Shown here piece after piece: positions 37,294 to 44,747 of a DNA stretch of 64,000 nucleotides (the first letter of the stretch is position 1; every line of letters begins with the position of its first letter). Location: contig UQNC01000002.1 in assembly GCA_900542175.1 (NCBI GenBank), positions 39,252-103,251 on the forward strand. Reading direction: 5' to 3'. This DNA is from an uncultured Collinsella sp. GTDB lineage: Bacteria; Actinomycetota; Coriobacteriia; Coriobacteriales; Coriobacteriaceae. The translations under genes and the position numbers were made by a program. A model generated the notes under the pieces. That model did no database searches, was not told the origin of the DNA, and saw only the letters and a list, made by a program, of their open reading frames with translations.

Positions 37294-38508
37294 CTAGCAA
37301 GTCGGGTACTCGCCCTCCCAGACGATGCGACGGTACTGATCCGGATCGGTGTCGCCCTCGGTGGAGAAGCAGAGCACGGAGCTCGTCTTGTCCAGGCCGA
37401 TGAGCTCCTTGAGCTCGGCGTACTCGGGGTCGAGCATGAGGGTCTCGACCAGACCGGTGGTCACTGCGCCGGACTCGCCGGAGATGACGCGCGGGTCGCC
37501 CTTCTCGGGAGCGCCCAGGGTGCGCATGCCGCGAGCGGTGACCCAGTCGGGGCAGGACACGAAGGCGGTGGTGTGGTTGCGCAGGATATCCCAGCCCAAG
37601 ATGTTGGGCTCGCCGCAGCACAGGCCGGCCATGATGGAGGGCATGTCACCGTCCACGATGCGCGGATCTCCGTCGCCGGCGGCAGCGCCCTTGTACAGGC
37701 AGGCGGCCGGTGCGCACTCAACCACGACGAAGGTGGGCGGGTTATCGGGATACAGGTTGGTGAAGTAGCCCACCACGGCGCCGGCGAGCGAGCCTACGCC
37801 AGCCTGGACAAAGACGTGCGTCGGGCGGTTGATAGCCATCTCGCGCAGCTGCTCGGCAGCCTCGGAAGCCATGGTGCCGTAACCCTCCATGATCCAGGAC
37901 GGGATCTTCTCGTAGCCCTCCCAGGCGGTGTCCTGAACGATGACGCCGCGCTCGCAGGCGTCGGCCTCGGCGGCGGCCATGCGCACGCACTCGTCGTAGT
38001 TGACCTCTTCGATGGTCACCGTGGCGCCCTCGGCGGCAATGTTATCGAAGCGGGGCTTGGTGGAACCCTTGGGCATGTGCACGACGGCCTTCTGGCCCAG
38101 CTTGTTGGCAGCCCATGCCACGCCGCGGCCATGGTTGCCGTCGGTGGCGGTAAAGAAGGTGGCCTGGCCAAAGTCCTTGGCAAGCTGATCGGAGGTCAGG
38201 TAATCGAAGGTGCACTCGGCAACGTCCTTGCCGGTCTCGTCGGCAATGTAGTTGGCCATGGCAAACGATCCGCCCAGGACCTTAAAGGCGTTGAGGCCAA
38301 AGCGATAGCTCTCGTCCTTAACGCACAGGTTGGACAGGCCTAGGCGCGCGGCCTGGCCATCCAGGCGGGCAAGCGGAGTGACGGTGTACTGGGGGAACGA
38401 CTGGTGGAAGGCGCGGGCCTTCTTCACGTGGTCGAGGCTCATGATTCCCAAGTGCTTGTCATCGCTCTTGGGCATCGTGTTGCCCGCCCACTGGATCTTA
38501 TCGGCCAT
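37294..38508 (-). CDS. ygeX: Diaminopropionate ammonia-lyase
   Basis: 404 residues, fold type II PLP enzyme. The PLP Lys is Lys76 in FGLNAFKVLGG; TATDGNHGRGVAWAA and the phosphate-binding QAGVGSLAGA loop follow; ISGESGAVTTGL is the C-terminal family motif. It converts 2,3-diaminopropionate to pyruvate and two ammonia. First gene of the set; the 277-bp divergent region upstream carries two operator-like sites and a YheO-type regulator gene on the other side. Confidence 0.95.
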   Translation of the reverse strand: MADKIQWAGNTMPKSDDKHLGIMSLDHVKKARAFHQSFPQYTVTPLARLDGQAARLGLSNLCVKDESYRFGLNAFKVLGGSFAMANYIADETGKDVAECTFDYLTSDQLAKDFGQATFFTATDGNHGRGVAWAANKLGQKAVVHMPKGSTKPRFDNIAAEGATVTIEEVNYDECVRMAAAEADACERGVIVQDTAWEGYEKIPSWIMEGYGTMASEAAEQLREMAINRPTHVFVQAGVGSLAGAVVGYFTNLYPDNPPTFVVVECAPAACLYKGAAAGDGDPRIVDGDMPSIMAGLCCGEPNILGWDILRNHTTAFVSCPDWVTARGMRTLGAPEKGDPRVISGESGAVTTGLVETLMLDPEYAELKELIGLDKTSSVLCFSTEGDTDPDQYRRIVWEGEYPTC

Positions 38509-38600
38509 ACGGTGAACTCCTTAAGTTCTCTCTTGCCGGCCCCCGCATACGCGTTTCAGCCCGATCCCATTCACACGGCTGAACTTTTATGTGGATGCCA

Positions 38601-38666
38601 AACAAAAAGTTTGTTAGCACTGTTCTATCACACTTTTTGATTGGAAAACCTAACAAATTGTTTGTT
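38601..38666. promoter_or_regulatory. Two identical operator-like palindromes between ygeX and its divergent regulator
   Basis: The pattern AACAAA-NNN-TTTGTT occurs at 38601-38615 and again at 38652-38666, 51 bp apart, about five helical turns. Both sites face the same side of the DNA. They lie 93 and 144 bp before ygeX and 120-185 bp before the regulator, so one protein could control both. Confidence 0.6.
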
Positions 38667-38785
38667 GCCGTAATCGGTACCTTTTCGCCGCCGAACGGTC
38701 ACATAACACAGCGACGCTTTCGTTATTTGCGAACAAGTGGGGTTTATGGCACAGTGAGCCCAAACTAATTTTTAGGAAGGCACCC

Positions 38786-39439
38786 ATGACCCCCGCACAG
38801 ATTGAGTTCTACAAGCGCCTTGCACACGGCCTGGCGCTCCAATTTGGCCCCAACTGCGAAGTCGTCGTCCACGACCTGGAGACCGAGGACGTGGACCGCT
38901 CCATCGTAGTGATCGAAAACGGCCACGTTAGCGGGCGCAAACTGGGTGATGGCCCCAGCCATATTGTGCTTGAATCCATGCACGAGGGCACCGCCGACGT
39001 GCACGACCGCGAGCCGTACCTCACCAAAACCGCCGATGGCAAGCTGCTCAAGTCCTCGACCATCTTTATCCGCAACGACGAGGGCAAGCCCGTCGGCATT
39101 TTGGGCATCAACTTTGACATTACGCTTATGAAGGCTTTTGAGCGTTCGCTCGACGCCTTTACCGGCACCGGCGGCACGGGCTACACCGAGCCCGAGCCCA
39201 TTACCAAGAACATCGGCGACCTGCTCGAGGACCTGCTGCACGAGTGCGAGCAGTTTGTGGGCAAGCCCGCGGCGCTCATGACCAAAGACGAGCGCATTCG
39301 TGCCATTGGCTACCTCGACCGTCGCGGCGCCTTCCTCATTTCCAAGTCGAGCGAACGCGCCTGCGAGTTCTTTGGCATCTCCAAGTACAGCTTCTATAGC
39401 TACCTCAATGAGGCCAAGGCGGCAGCAGGCGACAAGTAG
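38786..39439 (+). CDS. YheO-like PAS/HTH transcriptional regulator
   Basis: 217 residues. The N-terminal YheO-type PAS-like domain (EVVVHDLETEDVDRSIVVIENGHVSGR ... STIFIRNDEGKPVGILGINFDIT) senses an unknown ligand; the C-terminal helix-turn-helix (ERIRAIGYLDRRGAFLISK and FFGISKYSFYSYL) binds DNA. The family includes DauR-type regulators of amino acid catabolism. Divergent from ygeX, with two palindromes between, so it probably regulates the ygeX-ygeY-ygeW genes. Confidence 0.88.
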   Translation: MTPAQIEFYKRLAHGLALQFGPNCEVVVHDLETEDVDRSIVVIENGHVSGRKLGDGPSHIVLESMHEGTADVHDREPYLTKTADGKLLKSSTIFIRNDEGKPVGILGINFDITLMKAFERSLDAFTGTGGTGYTEPEPITKNIGDLLEDLLHECEQFVGKPAALMTKDERIRAIGYLDRRGAFLISKSSERACEFFGISKYSFYSYLNEAKAAAGDK

Positions 39440-39562
39440 GCACTCGCCTGGATTGCCCCTCCCCTTTTGGGCGCGAGTTCTGGAAAGCATGAATCCAAGA
39501 CCGAGCCGCTTGGAAAGTTCCATATAATCGATGTCATTAGTATTTCGGAAGGATGGAACAGA

Positions 39563-40537
39563 ATGGCGTTGAGCAAGGCATCATGCACCGGTCGCGGATT
39601 GATTCCGGCAATTGGTGGACATGTGCACCGCATGTTCGATGAGGGTGAAGACGACCTGTTTTCGCTGAGCCTTGACGACGTGATGAATGATCGCCCGTGG
39701 ACCGCCGACGAACTCATGGGCGGCGGGGCTCGTCCGTCAAGCCTCAATCCCGCACTTGCGCCTAAGCCCGCATCTGCGCCGACTCCTGCGCAGTCGCCTG
39801 TTTCGACGCCCGCACTCACTTCGGCGACCACGCCCGCTCCCCGCCCCGCAAGCGACCCGTCCGAAACGGCGGCATTTCTCGCTGCAGCGACGCAGGGCAA
39901 ATCGGCCGACAGCACCGTTATGTACAGCGCCCAGCAGTTGCCTGTTCCTGCGGCACGCAAGCCTCCGGTCACAAGGCTCGATGAGCCCGTTGCCCATCAG
40001 GTTGCCTACGATTCTTGGGCTGCAGCCGATCTGGATGAGACCTCTACCGGCATGCCGGCGCTCGACGTTCCAGTTAACCCGCTTTTTGCCGCCAACACGA
40101 GCGCCGCGGACTATGAGGGCGGTGCGGCATATTCCTATTATTCCGATGGCTATGCTGGCACCGATCGCATCGAGACCGAGGATTATGGCACCGCATCGAG
40201 CGATTATCTCAACGATCCGTACGCTGCCACGCCTGCACCGGAATATGACCCGGAGGCCGCGTCCGCGCCGGCGTATACCAAAAGCACGGGCGAAGAGCGC
40301 TTCGCCGATTATTACGCCGAGGAAAAGGCGCTGCGTTTCTCGGAATTTCCGCAGGCAGTCAAGGTTGCCTTTATCGCCATTGTCATTGCCCTGCTCGGCG
40401 TCATTGCGTTTGAGGGATTCCGTCTGTTCTCCGGCCCCACCCAAGCGGAGTCGGAGACCCAGCAAAAAGAGGACGATAACAAGTATCTGGACATCAACAC
40501 CCTCAAGGGCAACCCCAACGACGGAGACGATGAGTAG
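39563..40537 (+). CDS. Pro/Ala-rich single-pass membrane protein, unrecognised
   Basis: 324 residues from ATG 39563, with GGAAGGA upstream. Residues 1-50 are polar with an acidic FDEGEDDLFSLSLDDVM patch; about 55-110 is a Pro/Ala/Thr/Ser-rich linker; 110-260 is Tyr- and Asp-rich, likely disordered. One TM helix (VKVAFIAIVIALLGVIAFEGF) is at about 270-290 and a short polar tail follows, so most of the protein would be cytoplasmic or extracellular depending on topology. I do not recognise a family. It stands at the left boundary of the accessory island. Confidence 0.65.
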   Translation: MALSKASCTGRGLIPAIGGHVHRMFDEGEDDLFSLSLDDVMNDRPWTADELMGGGARPSSLNPALAPKPASAPTPAQSPVSTPALTSATTPAPRPASDPSETAAFLAAATQGKSADSTVMYSAQQLPVPAARKPPVTRLDEPVAHQVAYDSWAAADLDETSTGMPALDVPVNPLFAANTSAADYEGGAAYSYYSDGYAGTDRIETEDYGTASSDYLNDPYAATPAPEYDPEAASAPAYTKSTGEERFADYYAEEKALRFSEFPQAVKVAFIAIVIALLGVIAFEGFRLFSGPTQAESETQQKEDDNKYLDINTLKGNPNDGDDE

Positions 40538-40574
40538 CGAGGGTTAAGGGAGGGCCGGAAGAGCCGGCGGCATG

Positions 40575-41897
40575 TTACGGCTCCAAAAGCCCTGCCATAA
40601 AGATGGGCAGATACAGCACGTCACCATCGCGGTGAAGATTACATTCCGCAAGTACCAGGGCGCGATCGATTCCGTAGCCCTTCGTCGCGAGCGCGTTGTC
40701 GAGCGCCGCATGGGACTTAAAGCTCTTGCCCGATTTGACCTCGATGGCGAGCACTTCCCCATCGAGCGTCTCTTCCACAAAATCGAGCTCACCGACCTTT
40801 TTGGACGTAAAGTAGCGCAATCTGAATCCGTGGGCTTTGAGCTCTTGGGCAACGAAGCCCTCAAACGCCGCCCCCATGTTCATGCCAAAGGCGTCTTCCG
40901 CCTCCCCATCAAAAACGCCTTGGGCGACCCTTTTGGAATACGACGACATGAGCATTCCGGTGTCCAAGTAAAACAGCTTAAATAGATTTCGCTGCTCCCC
41001 CAATAAAAGGGGTGCCACGGGCGCCGTTACGTTATACACGGGAAGCGCGACACCCGCCTCCGACAACCAGAGAAAATGATCTGTCACCTGCGAAAAACGT
41101 TTGACACCGTTAATCGACGACAGCTTGAATCGCTTGTTTTTGGAGCCGGCCTCGCTGGGAATCAAATCATAGATATCGCGAATAACCAAGCGTAGCTCGG
41201 GCGGAGCGTACTTTGCGATGTCATCGCGATACAGGGCGTGAAGATCGCGATGGATGTTTCGAACCTCGTCGACATTGCGCGTCGCCAAGAAGGAATTGAC
41301 CGCGTCGGGCATGCCTCCCACCACCACATACTGATGGAACAGATCGAACAAGCGGTCATACAGGTAGCCGGGGAGCTCCCCCTCATCCTTTAGACAGTCT
41401 CTGAGCATGTCAAACACGCTGGCACCAACGCCATTTGCCCAGCAAAACTCCTCAAAGTCGAGCGGGCACATCTGGACCTGCTCGACATACCCCACCGGCA
41501 GGGAATCGATGCCCTCGAGCTCAACGCCAAGGAGCGATCCGGTAAGGATGTATCGAAAGTCGCCGCGCTGGACCAGATATTTGATAAACGTCACCACGTT
41601 GGGGCATCGCTGCACCTCGTCGATAACCACAACGGTCTTGTTCGCAACCATCGGCTGCGTTGCAGCAATAGACATGCGCATAAGCAGGTCATCCGCGCTT
41701 TTTGCCGCCAAAAACGAATCGCGCACGGACGCGTCGGCGATAAGGTCGAACGTCACGACATTTTCGAACGATTCGCTTGCAAAGACGTTGACCAAATATG
41801 ACTTTCCCACCTGTCGGGCGCCCTTGACCAAAAGAGCCTTGTTAGGCGACGAGGCAAGCCAAGATTCAAACTGTGCTTTCGCTTTTCTCTGCAGCAT
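40575..41897 (-). CDS. AAA ATPase with DUF4143 C-terminal domain
   Basis: 440 residues from ATG 41897 (AAGGGG upstream). Walker A KGARQVGKSYLV, Walker B VVVIDEVQRCP, sensor TGSLLG, and a C-terminal DUF4143 half with the nuclease-like ELDFVEETLDGEVLAIEVKSGKS (D...E-x-K). Proteins of this type are widespread in gut anaerobes, often single genes with strain-variable presence; their function is unknown. The upstream region carries four 33-bp-spaced repeats (41936-42046). Nearby are a decayed relative (57.6-58.2 kb) and a third ATPase (58.4 kb). Confidence 0.88.
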   Translation of the reverse strand: MLQRKAKAQFESWLASSPNKALLVKGARQVGKSYLVNVFASESFENVVTFDLIADASVRDSFLAAKSADDLLMRMSIAATQPMVANKTVVVIDEVQRCPNVVTFIKYLVQRGDFRYILTGSLLGVELEGIDSLPVGYVEQVQMCPLDFEEFCWANGVGASVFDMLRDCLKDEGELPGYLYDRLFDLFHQYVVVGGMPDAVNSFLATRNVDEVRNIHRDLHALYRDDIAKYAPPELRLVIRDIYDLIPSEAGSKNKRFKLSSINGVKRFSQVTDHFLWLSEAGVALPVYNVTAPVAPLLLGEQRNLFKLFYLDTGMLMSSYSKRVAQGVFDGEAEDAFGMNMGAAFEGFVAQELKAHGFRLRYFTSKKVGELDFVEETLDGEVLAIEVKSGKSFKSHAALDNALATKGYGIDRALVLAECNLHRDGDVLYLPIFMAGLLEP

Positions 41898-42264
41898 AAG
41901 CGTACCCCTTATTACGTGCTGTTTTAGCACTAGGATACACTTTTCCGTGGTTGCTAGGTGCTCATTTCGACACTTTTTCGAGGTTTTAAAGTGTGTAACA
42001 CGACACTTTTCCGTACTTTTACATGGGATATTTCGACATTTTTTCGAATTTAAGCCTAACAGCAGCCGGCGAAATCAAGCGCCGCCCGCGCGTCATTTCG
42101 CAAGCGCGCTTGATTTGTGTCCGCGCGCGCTGATAGACTCCACCGTGCCTGCAAGGAGCGGGCACGTTTTATCCAGAGTCGGGGTAGAGAGTTGGCTCCA
42201 CGATCCCGACGCCAACCGGCCAAGAGGCACGGTGGCCCTGCCAACATCGATGAAAGGAGTCCGT
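41898..42264. other. Divergent intergenic region containing the 33-bp repeat array
   Basis: About 365 bp between the DUF4143 ATPase and a small plus-strand gene. Left part: the four repeats. Right part: about 200 bp of ordinary GC content without a convincing gene; a plus-strand reading frame runs through but lacks a start with a ribosome site before 42265. Confidence 0.6.
41936..42046. repeat. Four direct repeats with exact 33-bp period
   Basis: The core CA(C/T)TTTT(C/T)CG occurs at 41938-41947, 41971-41980, 42004-42013 and 42037-42046; three copies carry an extended CGA in front. The period is exactly 33 bp, close to three helical turns, and the sequence between is not conserved apart from TTTCGA. 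The array lies 40-150 bp upstream of the ATPase ATG, so it is probably a protein-binding array in the promoter region. Confidence 0.8.
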
Positions 42265-42687
42265 ATGGACAATTTCTCCGTGCGCAGTGAGCGCAACTTC
42301 CACAATCTGGTCGTCAAACCAAATCACATGCATCTTCTGGACAAGCCGAACGGCTATGCCTCGGCCATGGTCAAGAGCAGCCTCTCCCACCAGATGCGCT
42401 TTACGGTACAGAAGCTCGAGGAAGAGCTCTGTGCTGCCGGCAATCCGCATGTGCTGCAGATCAAGCTGCTTGGAGACGATTCGCGCGAGCCGTCGAGTTG
42501 GAAGCTGTTTGCAGACGGCACATGCATCGCGAACGGTTCAGGAGAATTTGCCCGTGAATGCTTCTGCGAGGGCGCCGAGGTATTTCTGGACCTGTGCCGC
42601 GACGCCGTCGAGACTGCCGAGCTGCGTCAGTGGAGCCAGAGGGAGTATGAGCTGTTGAGTGCCGCACGTGGAGTCACGATGGTTTAA
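42265..42687 (+). CDS. Small hypothetical protein
   Basis: 140 residues, from ATG 42265 with GAAAGGAG six bases upstream. A soluble alpha/beta composition, with LLDKPNGYASAMVKSSLS and a Cys pair in FARECFCEGAEVFLD; no signal or membrane helix. I recognise no family. The frame could be extended far upstream but without a ribosome site. It is a single gene divergent from the DUF4143 ATPase. Confidence 0.65.
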   Translation: MDNFSVRSERNFHNLVVKPNHMHLLDKPNGYASAMVKSSLSHQMRFTVQKLEEELCAAGNPHVLQIKLLGDDSREPSSWKLFADGTCIANGSGEFARECFCEGAEVFLDLCRDAVETAELRQWSQREYELLSAARGVTMV

Positions 42688-42892
42688 ATTGCTGGCGGTG
42701 GCACCATCGAACCCGCCGGCGGCACCGCCTCGCCAATAAGCGAAAAGGGAATCGCCCCATGCGAGTCCCAATAATACGTCCCAACCGCCGGACGTCTCCC
42801 GATCGCCCCCAAATCAGTCGGCAACTGACAAAATGGCATAGAACGTGAGGTAAAATGCGTAACGGATTCAATCATTGCCAAGGAGCGAGTCG

Positions 42893-43192
42893 ATGGGATC
42901 ATTTTTCAATAAAGCACTCCAGTTCTTCAGCAAGAACTGGAAGAGAATCGTCACACCGCTTGGTACCCTTGCTGCGGGTTTCTTCTTCGGAAATAGCCTA
43001 GGAAAACGCGGCGCGGAGACAGAGATTTCGAAACTCCAAAAAGTAATCAGGAAGCACGAAGCCGAACTCATAGCGTTTGAGTCTATACAGAAGAAAAGTT
43101 TCAGAGATAAAAGAAAGATACGAGAACTCGAAACAAAAATTAGAAAGCTCGAGACGCAGAAGGACTCGCTTTCAAAACCGCCAAAGAACTAG
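42893..43192 (+). CDS. Small membrane-anchored coiled-coil protein, first gene of an unrecognised pair
   Basis: 99 residues, ATG 42893 with AAGGAG seven bases upstream. A short amphipathic start, one hydrophobic stretch (TPLGTLAAGFFFGNSLG, about residues 20-36), then a long Lys/Glu-rich coiled coil to the end. Base composition is lower in GC than the housekeeping regions. It is followed 15 bp later by the 444-residue gene, with which it probably forms an operon. Such anchors often tether or oligomerise a partner. No known family assigned. Confidence 0.7.
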   Translation: MGSFFNKALQFFSKNWKRIVTPLGTLAAGFFFGNSLGKRGAETEISKLQKVIRKHEAELIAFESIQKKSFRDKRKIRELETKIRKLETQKDSLSKPPKN

Positions 43193-43207
43193 ATTGAGAG
43201 ATCTCCC

Positions 43208-44542
43208 ATGTTTAGGAAAAAGAAGGGCCCGCATAGGGAAATCGAAGAGATCCTCCTAGATCATGAGAATCGCATCGCCGCACTCGTGGCAAATGCTGCG
43301 CTTCTCGAAGAGACAAATGTGGAAGATAGCCTCACTCCCGAGGATGAAACTGGGGCTGAGGAATGCGCACCGTCACCCATTGTCGTTCCAACCTGGAATG
43401 AGATGGTGGCACGAGCGAACAAATTCGATTCAGAAGAGGATAACCTCGACAGCCTCCTGACACAGTCAGACTGTGACGAAATAGACAGCAAACTCGCCGC
43501 TCTGAATGAGGAATTCGCCGCACAGCATCGCCTTGACAAGTTTGACGTCGGCATTGCAGTGATGTCGGGAATCCTAGCTGCCGCAGTGGACATGTTCCTA
43601 GTCGGCGTTCCCGCTAGAACTCATGAACAGGGCTTACGAGCACAGCCCCTTGAGAACTACGTCCGCGACCAGTTTAAGAAATGGCTTCCCGAAGACGAAA
43701 TGAAGAAGCTCTCCGCAACGCCCGCAGCAAAGGTACCGTATGACGCACAATATAATGCCGGCTTTACCGAAACGTGGGTTGAAGGACTATACCCTACGAT
43801 GCACAGGCTCTACTCGCTAGGCCATGACCCGCTGCTGGGTTTTGTAGTGGGCGTGGGAGACATCCTCAACGGAACCATTACCACCGTCGACAAGACCGGC
43901 AACGTAGTAGTTCAACAAATTGGCAGATACACAGATCGCAAGGCATCGACCGTTGCCGAAGCCCTCATCAGGCAGTTCATCCATCTCAAAACCGATGTGA
44001 ACACCGCCATGGGTCTCCCGGCGCCCCTCATGGGACTGTTCAATATTATGCAGTTTGGCGAACTTGGGACGGAGAAGCAAACAGTTGCCGAGATTGTCCA
44101 AGGCATGTACTACGAAGGCTACGACTTCGAACACTTCTGCGCACAGAGCATCCCCACCATGCTCGCCGAGATCGCGGTGCGAGTCTCATACTTCTCCAAA
44201 CGAATCCATGAGGGGCATAGCGTGAAGGAGTCCATCCCGTTCTCCAAGAACAGGGAGAAGCATCCCAAGCTCGCCACTATGCTGTTCCTGGCACATTCAG
44301 TTGCCGCGGGTATCGATGCTGGCAGGATATACTTCTCGAAGAATCCAATGGAGCTCAGCTACCCTGAGATGGCCACCTTTGCCGTTTACGCCATGGGACA
44401 GCTGAAGTGGTCTTTGGTGAAGAAGCCCAATCTCAGACACAAGCACATCATGCAAGCACTTAATCTCGAGCTGCAGGAGCTTGCGAAATCATCCGAAGAA
44501 AGGCTTGAAAACATGAAGGGTTTTGAGTTCATCTTCGCTTAA
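43208..44542 (+). CDS. Hypothetical 444-residue protein, second gene of the unrecognised pair
   Basis: A basic N-terminus and a short coiled coil (about 8-35) lead into an acidic linker, then a globular region. It has hydrophobic helices such as GIAVMSGILAAAVDMFLVGV and a striking LYSLGHDPLLGFVVGVGDIL segment (around residue 205). A central NIMQFGELGTEKQTVAEIV and a conserved-looking ARVSYF-like RVSYFSKRI follow. It might be membrane-associated without being a classic transporter. I see no nuclease, ATPase or methyltransferase motif. Position between a DUF4143 ATPase and a type III restriction system suggests a defence or stress role, which is inference only. Confidence 0.7.
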   Translation: MFRKKKGPHREIEEILLDHENRIAALVANAALLEETNVEDSLTPEDETGAEECAPSPIVVPTWNEMVARANKFDSEEDNLDSLLTQSDCDEIDSKLAALNEEFAAQHRLDKFDVGIAVMSGILAAAVDMFLVGVPARTHEQGLRAQPLENYVRDQFKKWLPEDEMKKLSATPAAKVPYDAQYNAGFTETWVEGLYPTMHRLYSLGHDPLLGFVVGVGDILNGTITTVDKTGNVVVQQIGRYTDRKASTVAEALIRQFIHLKTDVNTAMGLPAPLMGLFNIMQFGELGTEKQTVAEIVQGMYYEGYDFEHFCAQSIPTMLAEIAVRVSYFSKRIHEGHSVKESIPFSKNREKHPKLATMLFLAHSVAAGIDAGRIYFSKNPMELSYPEMATFAVYAMGQLKWSLVKKPNLRHKHIMQALNLELQELAKSSEERLENMKGFEFIFA

Positions 44543-44709
44543 AACTGAGAAGTTGAACCTTTCCGTTCCATTCATGCCGAAAGCCCTTCCAGCTCATCAG
44601 CCGCATAAGACCGATGCCCCTCGCAGTCTAGCCTTCTTCCTGGTACTACGCACACAAGATTGCAATGGTGCGGGCGAAACTTGAAATCACAACCGAACGT
44701 CCACGATAA

Positions 44710-44742
44710 GGGGGCGCTAAAGATGGTTCTTCAGCGCCCCCC
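44710..44742 (-). terminator. Terminator of the type III restriction operon
   Basis: GGGGGCGCT with AGCGCCCCC, extended by inner AAGA/TCTT pairs, six bases past the res stop on the minus strand. The T-tract is short, so it may also stop the convergent transcript. Confidence 0.7.
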
Positions 44743-44747
44743 AATAC

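Noticed and set aside
41936..42046. CRISPR array
   Set aside because: Only about ten conserved bases per 33-bp unit, no 30-base repeats with unique spacers, and no cas genes nearby.
41407..42264. Plus-strand frame giving an 11-residue HFSV/HFFE-type repeat across the 33-bp array
   Set aside because: 33 is divisible by three, so any frame gives an 11-residue repeat. There is no ribosome site or start, most of the frame is antisense to the ATPase, and real coding starts at 42265.
42684..42838. Possible 51-residue minus-strand peptide (MPFCQLPTDLGAIGRR...)
   Set aside because: No ribosome site and no recognisable family; could be decayed sequence, so not called.
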